64,000 nt of DNA from positions 1,550,001 through 1,614,000 of the forward strand of contig NZ_JANHOH010000001.1 in the NCBI RefSeq assembly GCF_024498135.1, written 5' to 3'. Source of the DNA: Mucilaginibacter aquariorum (GTDB lineage Bacteria > Bacteroidota > Bacteroidia > Sphingobacteriales > Sphingobacteriaceae). Numbering within the stretch: the first letter of the stretch is position 1; the number at the start of each line of letters is the position of its first letter. The translations under genes were made by a program, and so were the position numbers. Under the pieces are notes generated by a model, which saw only the letters and a program-made list of their open reading frames with translations, was not told the origin of the DNA and did no database searches. Positions 36,133-45,590 of the stretch are shown here, in pieces.

Positions 36133-38610
36133 TTAAATTGGTTTGCCGTCGATGAACTCTTCGAGTAATGAATTAATTTTATCAAAATACTCCTCTGTGA
36201 TTTTTTTTCCATGAGCCATGCTGTTCCTAATTTCATCACGAAGAATTTGTGCAAATCTGATAAAATACGGTTCTTCCAATAACATTTTGCGATAGTGCTC
36301 AATTGTATATTTCCTACCTTGCGTATGGTAATATTTATTGATTTCGTCTAGCATTTGTTCGAATGGCTTGGCAATTGCTCCTCGCATTTCGTTTTCGGAA
36401 ACATTAGAATCAGCACTAAATTCATTCGAATCAAATATCTCAACGGTGTATTGAACATAACGCCGCCTTTTCTCTTTCGAAATATTTTTAATATCGGTAA
36501 GTTTATTTAAACTATCGAAAAGAGTTCTTGTCTTTTCATGGAGATCAAGACTATCCAAAATGGAAAGGTATTCGTGAGTCAGGCTTTTAGGATCAATTTT
36601 AAATGAAATGAGCGACATATGATTTAAAAATTTTGCTGGTGAAAACAGATGCCACAAAATTGGTTCATTACGATAAAATCGGCCCTTAAACGCTTTTCTA
36701 AATGCGGTAAAAGTTTTATCCCAGGTTAAGAAAAACGGTTCGTCGCTATGAAGTTTTCTATTAGATAAATGGCAAACCATCCAGGCATCATTCAAGAGTA
36801 CATTGGGAGCTTTGGGCGAATGGGTGGTTTGTCTCAAAACGCTCTCAAGCACAGTAATTGCACTTTCCCTGTTATCGGCAGGCGGTAATATTTCTACCTC
36901 GATATTATATTGATCGGTTAGCACATTCTTAAGACTTGACAAGAGAATTTGAGTAGAATCAATTTCATAAGCATCATCTTCACGTATATACAGCCAATGG
37001 TTTAGGAATTTTTCAAAGCTATCGTCATCTTCGTCCAGTTGGTTGGATTTTTTTAAAAAATTATAAAACTGGTAAAAAACATTTGTTGAAAACTCCGACT
37101 TAACAAAATCTTCATAAGGTATTAACATCAATGCTAACCTGAGTTGATGGGCTACTTCTAATAAGTAAGGCTTGGCGAATTTGAATTTAACTTGTTTATT
37201 ATCTTTGTCAAATGCAACCAACTCTTCTGCGATCTGATAAAAAGTATTTTCATAACCAGGATTTCTTAAATAACCTGTGCATAAGATATGCAAGACAATC
37301 TGTGTGTCAAGGTACACTGTTCTATGTCTCGCGCGTATATAAGCTTCAAAATTTTCAGGATTAGTTAGTTTCCCAAGAACCTTGCTAGCACTGACTCTAA
37401 CAATAAAGTCGCTATCTTCACACAATTTTAGCAGTTCTTTAAAAAATTGTTTGCCCAAATCTTCTGGCGATATTATTTGATAGATGTAGCTAATTAGATC
37501 ATCATATAGTTGATCCTCTTTAGGTATATCATTTCCATCATCGTAAGCCTCGCTGACATCAATATTAAAATTTTTTATAAAAAAATCGTACAGTTTCTCC
37601 AGCAACGCATCAAAATGAAGGATTGCTCCGTAAGACTCCAAAAGCTCTTTATAATAAAGCAAAAACAAATCTCTATTTTCAAGAAATTCATTATAGACAA
37701 CCTTGAGACGTTCAGCCTCATCTGATGTTAATATGTAATAAAGCACTTCAGACTTTATTATCTTGCGCTGCTCGCGAAGTTTTTCTAATCGTCGATCAAA
37801 AAAATTTTTTGAAAGGGTACTTCCAAAATATGCATCGCAATTACTTTTCAATTCCGTCGCAGTCGCCTTGCCTTTGCTGTACAATTCATGTAAAATAAAA
37901 GCATTTACGACCTGCGTTTTTAGTTCCGTTGCTGTGTTCCCAAAGCTAATGAAATCATAAAGAATTTTATTTTCCTCACTATTTAATTGTTCAGAAACTA
38001 TTGAATTAAACTCTTGTTTGGGAAGATTTTCCACAACTGCTACATTTTTTAGAATGGCAAAAAGCATTACCACCAAAATGTCCGTCAGATTACTATATAC
38101 TTTCGCTTCGCCCCAGCTTGGCGAATTGTGAACTTCATTGCGTACTAGATATGCATTGCAAATTTGATATAGATATTCCTTTTTATCTCGGAACGTATGT
38201 AATTTATCAGCAGCCAAATTCGGATATTGGTTTTCTCCTTGAGTAGTTAATTCTTGATTGAGTTCAATTAACTTTAGTAACGGAAGCAACGTTTTTCCAA
38301 CTACAGCAGCAGGTCTGTGACCAAGTACAACGATGGCATATTTTTTTAAAAACGGCTCGAACGAATCTGCTAAAGCTCGTAACGGCCCCATGTCACCTTT
38401 TTTATCAATGAAAGCCTCCTGCAATGCAGGGAAAATTGCTTTAGGTAAACCTTTTAAACTATTTTCTTCAACTGGATGAGCGATAAACTTAAATAGCAAC
38501 TCAATACCATTTTTTATTTGGCCGGCCGAATAATTAGGATCTCCAGTAGTTAAGATTTCCTCTACATTGTTCTTTATTTTTTCCCTTATAATTTCCCAGT
38601 CGATGTTCAT
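36133..38610 (-). CDS. Large protein with PIN-like nuclease core and HEPN-like motifs
   Basis: This 825-residue protein is unfamiliar as a whole. Residues about 430-645 look like a PIN nuclease. All four acidic positions are visible: D435 (VYLDTQ), E485 (PYLLEVAHQL), D608 (LLNDAWMV), D631 (LTWDKTF). The C-terminus has RNSMAH at 795-800, fitting the R-x4-H HEPN motif, and RNEVHNS at 157-163 is a weaker HEPN-like string. A wHTH-like segment (FFDRRLEKLREQRKII) is at about 270. It is AT-rich, alone on the minus strand between the SRAP operon and dnaE2. An RNA-targeting defence or toxin role is inferred. Confidence 0.6.
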   Translation of the reverse strand: MNIDWEIIREKIKNNVEEILTTGDPNYSAGQIKNGIELLFKFIAHPVEENSLKGLPKAIFPALQEAFIDKKGDMGPLRALADSFEPFLKKYAIVVLGHRPAAVVGKTLLPLLKLIELNQELTTQGENQYPNLAADKLHTFRDKKEYLYQICNAYLVRNEVHNSPSWGEAKVYSNLTDILVVMLFAILKNVAVVENLPKQEFNSIVSEQLNSEENKILYDFISFGNTATELKTQVVNAFILHELYSKGKATATELKSNCDAYFGSTLSKNFFDRRLEKLREQRKIIKSEVLYYILTSDEAERLKVVYNEFLENRDLFLLYYKELLESYGAILHFDALLEKLYDFFIKNFNIDVSEAYDDGNDIPKEDQLYDDLISYIYQIISPEDLGKQFFKELLKLCEDSDFIVRVSASKVLGKLTNPENFEAYIRARHRTVYLDTQIVLHILCTGYLRNPGYENTFYQIAEELVAFDKDNKQVKFKFAKPYLLEVAHQLRLALMLIPYEDFVKSEFSTNVFYQFYNFLKKSNQLDEDDDSFEKFLNHWLYIREDDAYEIDSTQILLSSLKNVLTDQYNIEVEILPPADNRESAITVLESVLRQTTHSPKAPNVLLNDAWMVCHLSNRKLHSDEPFFLTWDKTFTAFRKAFKGRFYRNEPILWHLFSPAKFLNHMSLISFKIDPKSLTHEYLSILDSLDLHEKTRTLFDSLNKLTDIKNISKEKRRRYVQYTVEIFDSNEFSADSNVSENEMRGAIAKPFEQMLDEINKYYHTQGRKYTIEHYRKMLLEEPYFIRFAQILRDEIRNSMAHGKKITEEYFDKINSLLEEFIDGKPI

Positions 38611-38694
38611 GGATGTCCAATTTTATTATAATCACGAATGTACGTATAGTTGCTCATTTTTCATGTTAAGAACCGCTACCTGCCAATGAGATTA

Positions 38695-41600
38695 TTACCT
38701 GAAATTTCTTCCTTTATGTATAACGTCTTCCACTTGTTGGGTCTTCAGCGGTTTTTCAATAGGAATAAATGGCGAAGCTTTTTCATCAGCGCGTGATAAT
38801 GTCAGCAGAGGCTGTTGCTCATTGCGAATGACTGTCAGGTCGCCTAAGAGTTTGGTAACGTCGAAAATACGGCGCACTATAATGTGCGTAACCTCGCTTC
38901 GTTCAACTACCCCTTCCACCATCAGTAAACGGGCGCGCGATATCTCCTTGCGGTACTTATCAAACAGTTTGGGGAACACCACCAGATTGGTCGTTCCGGT
39001 TTCATCCTCCAGCGTAATGAAGCAAACACCTTTAGCAGTACCCGGACGTTGGCGGATGAGGATCAAACCCGCAGTTTTGATAACTGTTTTATTTTCTGTT
39101 TGGTTAGCACTTCTGGCTGTTTTTATATGCAGCAAGTCAAGTGTATGCCGGATAAAACTGAGCGGGTGGCCTTTAATAGAAAGACCTGTAGTGGCATAAT
39201 CCTGTACTACATGCTCTGATAATCGCAAAGTTGGCAGGTCGACCTCAGGTTCATAAACGCTTTCCGACGGTTGGCCTTGCATCAACTGCACGGGACGGTC
39301 GTGCAGTGCGCTAACTTCCCAAAGCGCGCGCCTGCGATCGAGATCCATCGAGCGAAATGCATCGGCATTGGCAAGGCGCTCCATAGTGGCCACGCTGACA
39401 CCGGCATCACAAATCTGGTGTGGTGCAGTGTACGTTTTTATCCTTCCTGCCACCAGTTTGTCCATTTCTTCCTTCTGAATGCCGTCGATCTCCCGAAAGC
39501 CCAAACGAACCGCAAAGTACTTTCCCTGGTTGGCTTCCAGCGTATTATCCCATTGCGAACGGTTGACATCGATGGGAAGCATTTTAACGCCATGTTCGCG
39601 GGCATTCCGTACAATTTGGGCGGGCTGGTAAAAACCCATTGGCTGGCTGTTAAGCAACGCCGTCGCGAATACTTCAGGATAATAAAATTTAAGCCAGCAG
39701 GAAACGTAAACCAATAAGGCGAAGCTGGCTGCATGGCTTTCGGGGAAACCGTAGCTACCAAATCCTTCCAGTTGCTTGAAAATGCGTCTAGCGTATTCTT
39801 CGGTATAACCCCGGCTGGTCATGCCGTTGATCAGCTTATGCTCGAACTTACTGACCATGCCATTAAACTTAAAGGTCGCCATCGTTCGGCGGAGCAAATC
39901 AGCCTCGCCGGGCGTGAAACCCGCGGCAACAATGGCCAGCTCCATCGCTTGTTCCTGGAACAGCGGAACGCCGAGCGTGCGTTCGAGTATGGATCTGATC
40001 TCTTCAGAAGGATAATTCACCGCCTCTTCGCCATTCCTGCGCCGGATATAGGGATGCACCATATCACCTTGTATCGGGCCGGGCCGGACGATAGCTACTT
40101 CGATCACCAGATCATAGAAACAGGTTGGCTTCATGCGTGGCAGCATGGACATTTGCGCCCTGCTTTCGATCTGAAAAACACCAAGCGTATCGGCGGCAGT
40201 GATCATTGCGTAAACTTTGGGATCATCCTGCGGGATATTGGCTAATGTGAGTTCATTCCCGTAATTGGATCGAACAAGATCGAAAGCCTTACGGATACAG
40301 GTTAGCATGCCCAAAGCCAAAACATCAACTTTCATAAAACCGAGCGTATCAATATCATCCTTATTCCATTCAATATTGGTTCGGTTTTCCATGCGCGCAT
40401 GAAAAATTGGGCAAAGGTCGGTCAGTTTGCCATCGGTTATCACGAAACCGCCGGTGTGCTGACCAAGCTGGCGCGGAAAGCCGATCATTAACGAGGTCAA
40501 TTCAATAACCTTGATCAAATGCGGGTCTTTTGCATTTAGCCCTAATGCCGCGACCTGATCTACGGTAATTTCTTCGTCGGTCAGTTCGCCGAACGCATCC
40601 GATAATTGTTTAACCACATCTACGGAAAGCCCCATGGCACGGCCAACGTCCTGAATCGCACCTTTGTAATGCAGCATGGTGACGGTCGGCAGGATTGCCG
40701 CCCGGTCACGGCCAAAGCGATTGTATACATACTGGATCACTTCTTCCCGGCGCTCATGCTCAAAGTCTACATCAATATCAGGAGGTTCATTGCGTTCTTT
40801 TGATAAAAAACGGGCAAACAAAAGATTGGATTTGTCCGGTGCTACCGAGGTAATGCCCAGCACAAAGCATACAGCAGAATTGGCCGCTGACCCCCTCCCC
40901 TGGCATAAAATACCCTGATTTCTGGCCCAGGTAACATAATCTTCTACGGTCAAAAAATAGTCAGGAACATCCAGTTCAGCAATGATCTCCAGTTCCTCTT
41001 CAATTGCTTTTGTAACTTTTGGGGGTATGTTGTTATCGTAAAAGGTGTTCGCCCCTTTCCAGGCAAGGTGTTTCAATTGCTGTTGAGGTGTCCGTCCTTC
41101 AGTGGTTAGTTCACTCGGATATTTGTACTTCAGTGATTTGAGATCAAAATTACAGGAATCGGCAATGATCCCGGCGTTGGTGATCGCTTCAGGATAATTG
41201 CGGAATAAACGCTCCATTTCTGTTTTTTCCTTAAGGTGCCGCTCTGCATTTTGGTGCAGCTTGTAGCCGGCGTTAAAAATGGTGCACTTTTCCCTCACAC
41301 AGGTCAAAACATCTTGCAATTCCCTGCGGGCAGCATGATGGTAATGAACGTCATTGGTAGCAACCAGGGGTATGCCTAATTCCGCTAAAAGGAATAAGCG
41401 CTTGGCATCATCACCCGTGTAATACTTAGTCGCCGCCAGATAAAGGTTAGGCAGGTTTTGCTGATAATCTTTAACATGGTGTTGAAAACCAAATTCAAAT
41501 TCAAAATCCTGGCTGATTTTGTCAGGGGGGACAATGATGAAATAAGAGCCTTCAGCATATTCGTAAACATCCCTTTTGGAAATATGGCATTGCTCTTTTT

Positions 41601-41898
41601 CAGCGCGGAGGTTACCGAGTGTCAGCAGCGCGGAAAGTCGTGCGTAAGCTTCCTTATCGGTTGGATAAGCCAACAAGCTTGGACCATCAAGCAGGTCAAG
41701 CCGAACAGCAGGGATGAGCCTGATGTTGCGGTCTTTCGCCACCTGGTAACCTCTTACAATCCCGGCGAAGGTATTACGGTCAGTGATCGCAATGGCATCA
41801 TAGCCAAGATCAGCTGCCTGGTCGACAAGTTCCTCCGGATGGCTACCGCCTCGCCGGAAACTAAAATTGCTGGTTACCTGTAATTCAACGTAACTCAT
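38695..41898 (-). CDS. dnaE2: Error-prone DNA polymerase III alpha subunit, DnaE2/ImuC
   Basis: This 1067-residue polymerase has an N-terminal PHP domain (start MSYVELQVTSNFSFRRGGSHPEEL), the palm catalytic motif PPDIDVDF, an HhH region and a C-terminal OB fold. It extends mismatched or damaged templates together with ImuA and ImuB. Its start overlaps the imuB stop by four bases, so the operon runs imuA-imuB-dnaE2 on the minus strand. The length is typical of the family. Confidence 0.93.
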   Translation of the reverse strand: MSYVELQVTSNFSFRRGGSHPEELVDQAADLGYDAIAITDRNTFAGIVRGYQVAKDRNIRLIPAVRLDLLDGPSLLAYPTDKEAYARLSALLTLGNLRAEKEQCHISKRDVYEYAEGSYFIIVPPDKISQDFEFEFGFQHHVKDYQQNLPNLYLAATKYYTGDDAKRLFLLAELGIPLVATNDVHYHHAARRELQDVLTCVREKCTIFNAGYKLHQNAERHLKEKTEMERLFRNYPEAITNAGIIADSCNFDLKSLKYKYPSELTTEGRTPQQQLKHLAWKGANTFYDNNIPPKVTKAIEEELEIIAELDVPDYFLTVEDYVTWARNQGILCQGRGSAANSAVCFVLGITSVAPDKSNLLFARFLSKERNEPPDIDVDFEHERREEVIQYVYNRFGRDRAAILPTVTMLHYKGAIQDVGRAMGLSVDVVKQLSDAFGELTDEEITVDQVAALGLNAKDPHLIKVIELTSLMIGFPRQLGQHTGGFVITDGKLTDLCPIFHARMENRTNIEWNKDDIDTLGFMKVDVLALGMLTCIRKAFDLVRSNYGNELTLANIPQDDPKVYAMITAADTLGVFQIESRAQMSMLPRMKPTCFYDLVIEVAIVRPGPIQGDMVHPYIRRRNGEEAVNYPSEEIRSILERTLGVPLFQEQAMELAIVAAGFTPGEADLLRRTMATFKFNGMVSKFEHKLINGMTSRGYTEEYARRIFKQLEGFGSYGFPESHAASFALLVYVSCWLKFYYPEVFATALLNSQPMGFYQPAQIVRNAREHGVKMLPIDVNRSQWDNTLEANQGKYFAVRLGFREIDGIQKEEMDKLVAGRIKTYTAPHQICDAGVSVATMERLANADAFRSMDLDRRRALWEVSALHDRPVQLMQGQPSESVYEPEVDLPTLRLSEHVVQDYATTGLSIKGHPLSFIRHTLDLLHIKTARSANQTENKTVIKTAGLILIRQRPGTAKGVCFITLEDETGTTNLVVFPKLFDKYRKEISRARLLMVEGVVERSEVTHIIVRRIFDVTKLLGDLTVIRNEQQPLLTLSRADEKASPFIPIEKPLKTQQVEDVIHKGRNFR

Positions 41899-43397
41899 GC
41901 GAAAAAGCCGTGTAAATACCAGTGTTGGTTGCTTTCGGCATTATAATGGCCCGAACGGAAAAGCCAGTAACGACAACCCGCTTCATCTTCAGCGATATAG
42001 TAATCCCGGTGTTCGCCCGGCTCCAACCACCACTCACGTTCAATACGCTCAGGACCATCAGCGCCGACAATGACATGCTGCACGCCTTTCCAGATAAACA
42101 GCTTAGGCGGATAATCGGGCGTCAGTGCCATTGCTTCAATGGGCTCCGGATGGTCAAGTATCTGCATGGGGCGCGGTTTATCTGTACGCCATTCACTTTC
42201 AGGTGCTTTTTTCACATCGGTGTTTGGTGTAGGGGTTCGTTCCGGCCAGTAATGTTCGCCGGGCAGGTAGCGACAAATATGAGCCGTGCCGATCCGTCCC
42301 GCCACCCGGTCCAGCAGTTCTGCCACTTCTTCACTGTCCGCGCCGCCCGTTGCCGACCATAGCTCACTTTGCTTATCGCTGACAGGTTCCGTTTTGAGGG
42401 CATCTAAAACAAATAATTCAATGCCCATACCAGGCGTAACGGTATCGAGTTTATTAAAAAATAATTTGAAGAGGTGTTCGGTCCGGTTACTGGCGTGGTT
42501 GGTGCCGATAGAGATGTTTCCATTTTTACCGTCGACCCGGTACCAGGTAAACGTAGCCGCCCTAAGGCCCAGTCCTTCACCATACAGCCTTTCGCAAAGT
42601 TTTTCGAGCAAACTATTTAAAGCGATCTCTATAGCCGGCCTGGTTTTAATAGCTTCCAGGCATTCCAATCGTTCACTATAGGGAACAGGTTCTTTCAATG
42701 GGAATAAGTATTCCACTTCCTGGCCGAGCGCTTGTTGCAGGCGAAGCACCATGTCCTTACCAAAACGGCGACGCAGTACAGAATTTGGAATGTAAATAAT
42801 ACTGCTGATCTGGTGCAAACCGAGGTTGCGCAGTTTCAACAGCTGCGCCGTTGGTAAACGTAGCGCTGAGGGCGGCAATGGCATAAGCGCGTTACGGTGC
42901 TCACCTTCCGGCACGATAAGGCCGGAGCTTGCACAGCGTGCCACGCCCCAGGCCGTGCCAATGGTATCAGCGATTGCAGGACGAACATCGTAGCCCAGTA
43001 TTTTTAATCTGGACACGATCTCTTGTAAATAAGCTTTTTCGCCGCCCTTAAGGTGCGTACAACCAGTAACATCAAGCAATAAACCGTCCGGCGGGTCAAG
43101 CTGGATAAGCGGTGTATAACGCAGGCACCACTCCGCAAGGCCGGTCAGCAGTTTCAGGTTGCGGCCGGGCTTGCCATCAAAAACATGCAGCTCAGGCGCA
43201 ATGACTCGGGCATCTGCTACAGTCATGCCTTCCGTTACGCCGTATTTAGCGGCTTCGTCCGTCAGCGCAGTGATCAGCATACGTCCATGATCCGGTTCGG
43301 CAAAGACATAGGCCTTCCCTTTCAGTCCGGGCTGGCGGATCGCCTTCCAGTCTGTCAGCAAATGCCGGAACCATATGGACGCAAAACGCTTAGGCAT
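41895..43397 (-). CDS. imuB: Y-family polymerase-like mutasome protein ImuB
   Basis: This protein of about 500 residues is a Y-family homologue that links ImuA and DnaE2 to the clamp and usually lacks polymerase activity. It starts MPKRFASIWFRHLLTDW, the common ImuB start. A palm-like DGLLLDVTGCTHLKGG and the finger/HhH segment LRNLGLHQISSI are visible. An ATG six codons upstream (43415) is also in frame. It overlaps imuA by eight bases. Confidence 0.9.
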   Translation of the reverse strand: MPKRFASIWFRHLLTDWKAIRQPGLKGKAYVFAEPDHGRMLITALTDEAAKYGVTEGMTVADARVIAPELHVFDGKPGRNLKLLTGLAEWCLRYTPLIQLDPPDGLLLDVTGCTHLKGGEKAYLQEIVSRLKILGYDVRPAIADTIGTAWGVARCASSGLIVPEGEHRNALMPLPPSALRLPTAQLLKLRNLGLHQISSIIYIPNSVLRRRFGKDMVLRLQQALGQEVEYLFPLKEPVPYSERLECLEAIKTRPAIEIALNSLLEKLCERLYGEGLGLRAATFTWYRVDGKNGNISIGTNHASNRTEHLFKLFFNKLDTVTPGMGIELFVLDALKTEPVSDKQSELWSATGGADSEEVAELLDRVAGRIGTAHICRYLPGEHYWPERTPTPNTDVKKAPESEWRTDKPRPMQILDHPEPIEAMALTPDYPPKLFIWKGVQHVIVGADGPERIEREWWLEPGEHRDYYIAEDEAGCRYWLFRSGHYNAESNQHWYLHGFFA

Positions 43398-44115
43398 ATA
43401 ATCGGGCTGGTTCAATGATTTGTGGTGCTATGACGGTTTGGAAATTCTGATTTTTCCATTCGACCGTCCAGCTGCCTGGCTTGCCATTTCTGACCTTGAG
43501 CAAATTGACCTGCCAGCGTGGATGACCGACGCCCGGCATTCCGCTACGTAACTGGCTGCGTACCGGGCGAATTTGCCAGCGAGCCGCACAAGCTGTCGTA
43601 TTTATTTTTTTCACATCCTTTCGCAGGACGAAACCGGTTACCCTGCTTTTCTCAACGGCCAGTTGCAAACGTTGTGATTCGGCAAAGCTGAGGTCTTTTG
43701 TTTCGCAGATGACCGTGGCGACGCCTTCGCATTTGAGTGCTTCTTCAGTAACCCAAAGCACATCCTTTTGCATGGGGACATCAACAAAAATAACTCGGTC
43801 GGGATCGACACCGAAAAGCTTAAGCGCAGGCGGATAGATCCGGCGGGTATAACTGATCCAAAGGCAGGCACCGCCGTTGGTTAGTAACTTTTGAACGAGG
43901 CCGGCAATGAAGCCGCCGCTGGCGGCAGTATCTTCCGGGCTGTTACTGATAAGCTCATGGATCGCGCCGGTTGGAAAAACGCCATCCGGAAAAGCAGCGG
44001 CAACCGGACCGAGGCCCAGGTCATTGTTTATGCCGGGCTGCGGCGGGCGGAAACCTTCCCAGCGGATCATGTCCTGACGGAGTTTGCTGATTATTTCTTG
44101 TTTCGTGGCGGTCAT
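43390..44115 (-). CDS. imuA: Mutasome protein ImuA
   Basis: This 241-residue RecA-like protein has the ImuA layout, with FPTGAIHELI, a degenerate nucleotide-binding region (SPEDTAASGGFIAGL) and VIFVDVP. ImuA recruits the mutasome to damaged DNA. The ATG at 44115 (MTATKQEIISKLR) is preferred to the TTG at 44124. It is the second gene of a four-gene operon after the small protein at 44125. Confidence 0.85.
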   Translation of the reverse strand: MTATKQEIISKLRQDMIRWEGFRPPQPGINNDLGLGPVAAAFPDGVFPTGAIHELISNSPEDTAASGGFIAGLVQKLLTNGGACLWISYTRRIYPPALKLFGVDPDRVIFVDVPMQKDVLWVTEEALKCEGVATVICETKDLSFAESQRLQLAVEKSRVTGFVLRKDVKKINTTACAARWQIRPVRSQLRSGMPGVGHPRWQVNLLKVRNGKPGSWTVEWKNQNFQTVIAPQIIEPARLYA

Positions 44116-44124
44116 GGCTATCAA

Positions 44125-44469
44125 TTAAAAGTCGAAGTTCATTTGATCAAAATTCAGTTTACGACTGAAATTGTACTCGCGAATGGCTTTGGCAATCGCA
44201 ATTGCCTCATCCGTAGTAAAAATATCATCCAAAGTATACCCGATGCCCTGCTCAGGATATTGCAGGGTTTCAAAATAATCTTCAGCGTCCTGGGGCGTAA
44301 GCGGGATTCGCTGCTCGTCTTCAATGTTTACATAAACTACCGTAGTGCGGTCAGCCGCTTTGACCTGGTAGCGCATAAAGCCCACTTCATCAGCCAATTG
44401 GTCAAGTTGTTCGGCCGAGATTTTTACCTGTCGGGCGTTGAGTTCGAGTTGTACATTAATGGGCACCAT
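44125..44469 (-). CDS. Small protein heading the imuA operon
   Basis: This 114-residue acidic protein lies nine bases before imuA. The promoter region carries the TGCTAA-N5-TTAGCA dyad and a TAACTTTG box on the minus strand. No family is recognised. Constant linkage to a mutasome operon would suggest a role in its control or activity. Confidence 0.55.
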   Translation of the reverse strand: MVPINVQLELNARQVKISAEQLDQLADEVGFMRYQVKAADRTTVVYVNIEDEQRIPLTPQDAEDYFETLQYPEQGIGYTLDDIFTTDEAIAIAKAIREYNFSRKLNFDQMNFDF

Positions 44470-44491
44470 ATTTTTGCAAATTTGAGGAGTA

Positions 44492-44517
44492 CAAAGTTAT
44501 GCTAATATTTTTAGCAT
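44492..44517 (-). promoter_or_regulatory. imuA operon promoter with overlapping operator dyad
   Basis: On the minus strand a TAACTTTG box (44499-44492) matches the Bacteroidota -7 consensus TAnnTTTG. Directly upstream is a perfect dyad ATGCTAA-TATTT-TTAGCAT (44499-44517), which would block polymerase when bound. The same dyad precedes the SRAP operon at 34983. Confidence 0.65.
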
Positions 44518-44576
44518 TATTCGTATATTTTTTACATTTTTTTCTGCACATTTGTTTTAAGTAAATTACAAAACAC

Positions 44577-44961
44577 ATGGACAGATCATTTCTGAAAGGA
44601 GCGAAACAGGTGGAGATCAAGCGAAAAAATGGTCATCAGCTAACCGTTCGTGTAGAGCCGGAATTGCGAGTTAAAGGCGAGTTATCGCCTGATGGTGCGG
44701 TAACCTTCGAGCTTTCCCGGGAAAATTATGGCATGTTCGAATTATTCCATGTAAAAGTACCGGGGTATCAGGCACCGGAACCTATGCCACAGGGAAGGTT
44801 GTTATTCGATACCGGGAGGTAACTGGATTTATGACGGGGGGGCGCTGGCCATTGAAGAGCAGGAAGAAATTGCCGGGCAGATAACCGGTCATCACGGTGA
44901 GATGGAAAAGTTGCTTAAAACCATGGCCACCTCCATTGTATTGGCTAAGTGTTGGCTTTGA
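44577..44961 (+). pseudogene. Frameshifted member of the repair-island paralogue family
   Basis: The frame from 44577 to 44822 encodes 81 residues (MDRSFLKGAKQVEIKRKNGH...LLFDTGR) and then stops. In the next frame, from 44824 to 44961, the reading continues as WIYDGGALAIEEQEEIAGQI and on to a TGA. That tail fits the W-x-Y-x-G-x-x-L-x-x-x-E pattern of the genes at 44945 and 46204, and the first half shares their IKR.DG start. One lost or gained base near 44820 explains both halves. It is divergent from the imuA operon. If the stop is genuine, the 81-residue form may still be made. Confidence 0.5.
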
Positions 44962-45550
44962 TACGTCTTAAAATTTCAGCTAAGAGGTCAGCGTCATCAA
45001 TTTCGCCGCCGGTAATTTCCCAATCTTGTTCTAACAGTTCGAATTGCGCGGTCGGGTCACCGTTAACGAGAACAACAAAATGGCCTTCCATTTCTTCAAG
45101 GCGGATATCGCGGACGATTTGATCTTTACCGTATTTGAAATGCAGCGATATATCTTCCGGTTGCTCGGGTTTGGGAAGAATGATCCCATTATCCATCGGG
45201 TGTACTTTCCCGGCGGCATAATCCTGTAAACAATCCACGATCTGCCAGACCTCACCATCCTGTAATTGATTGCCCACATATTTCCACTCGAAAAAACCGA
45301 TGCCGGGAAAATGAAGCTCTCCGAGATAACCGGGATTATCTTCACCTGTTAATTCAAGACTTTCTACATAGCGTTCCCGCATGGTTTGAAAGTCAAAAAG
45401 ATTGCTGTCAAATTCAGGGAAGCCGCGATAAAGCTGGTAAGTACCGGTGGGAACAAGTTCATGACCTTCTTCGATCAGCAACGGGGCAGCTTCGATAATA
45501 TCCCAGGTACCATCGAGGCGTTTAATTTGTAAGTTGATTGGGCTGGTCAT
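44945..45550 (-). CDS. Repair-island paralogue family protein A
   Basis: This 201-residue protein runs from the ATG at 45550 (MTSPINLQIKRLDGTW). It shares with the gene at 46204 the pattern DGT...EEGHELVPTGTYQL, EDNPG, FEWKYVG and a C-terminal VLVNGDPTAQFE module that ends in a short amphipathic helix. The C-terminal module also occurs in the genes at 47644 and 48955. The upstream in-frame extension to 45625 is Cys/Arg-rich and unlikely. The function is unknown. Confidence 0.6.
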   Translation of the reverse strand: MTSPINLQIKRLDGTWDIIEAAPLLIEEGHELVPTGTYQLYRGFPEFDSNLFDFQTMRERYVESLELTGEDNPGYLGELHFPGIGFFEWKYVGNQLQDGEVWQIVDCLQDYAAGKVHPMDNGIILPKPEQPEDISLHFKYGKDQIVRDIRLEEMEGHFVVLVNGDPTAQFELLEQDWEITGGEIDDADLLAEILRRIKANT

Positions 45551-45590
45551 TTTTAAATCTATTAAATGCCGATAATGGCTATCACGGTAA

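Noticed and set aside
41922..42362. Plus-strand frames opposite imuB and dnaE2
   Set aside because: They are antisense shadows of conserved polymerase genes and lack starts and domains of their own.
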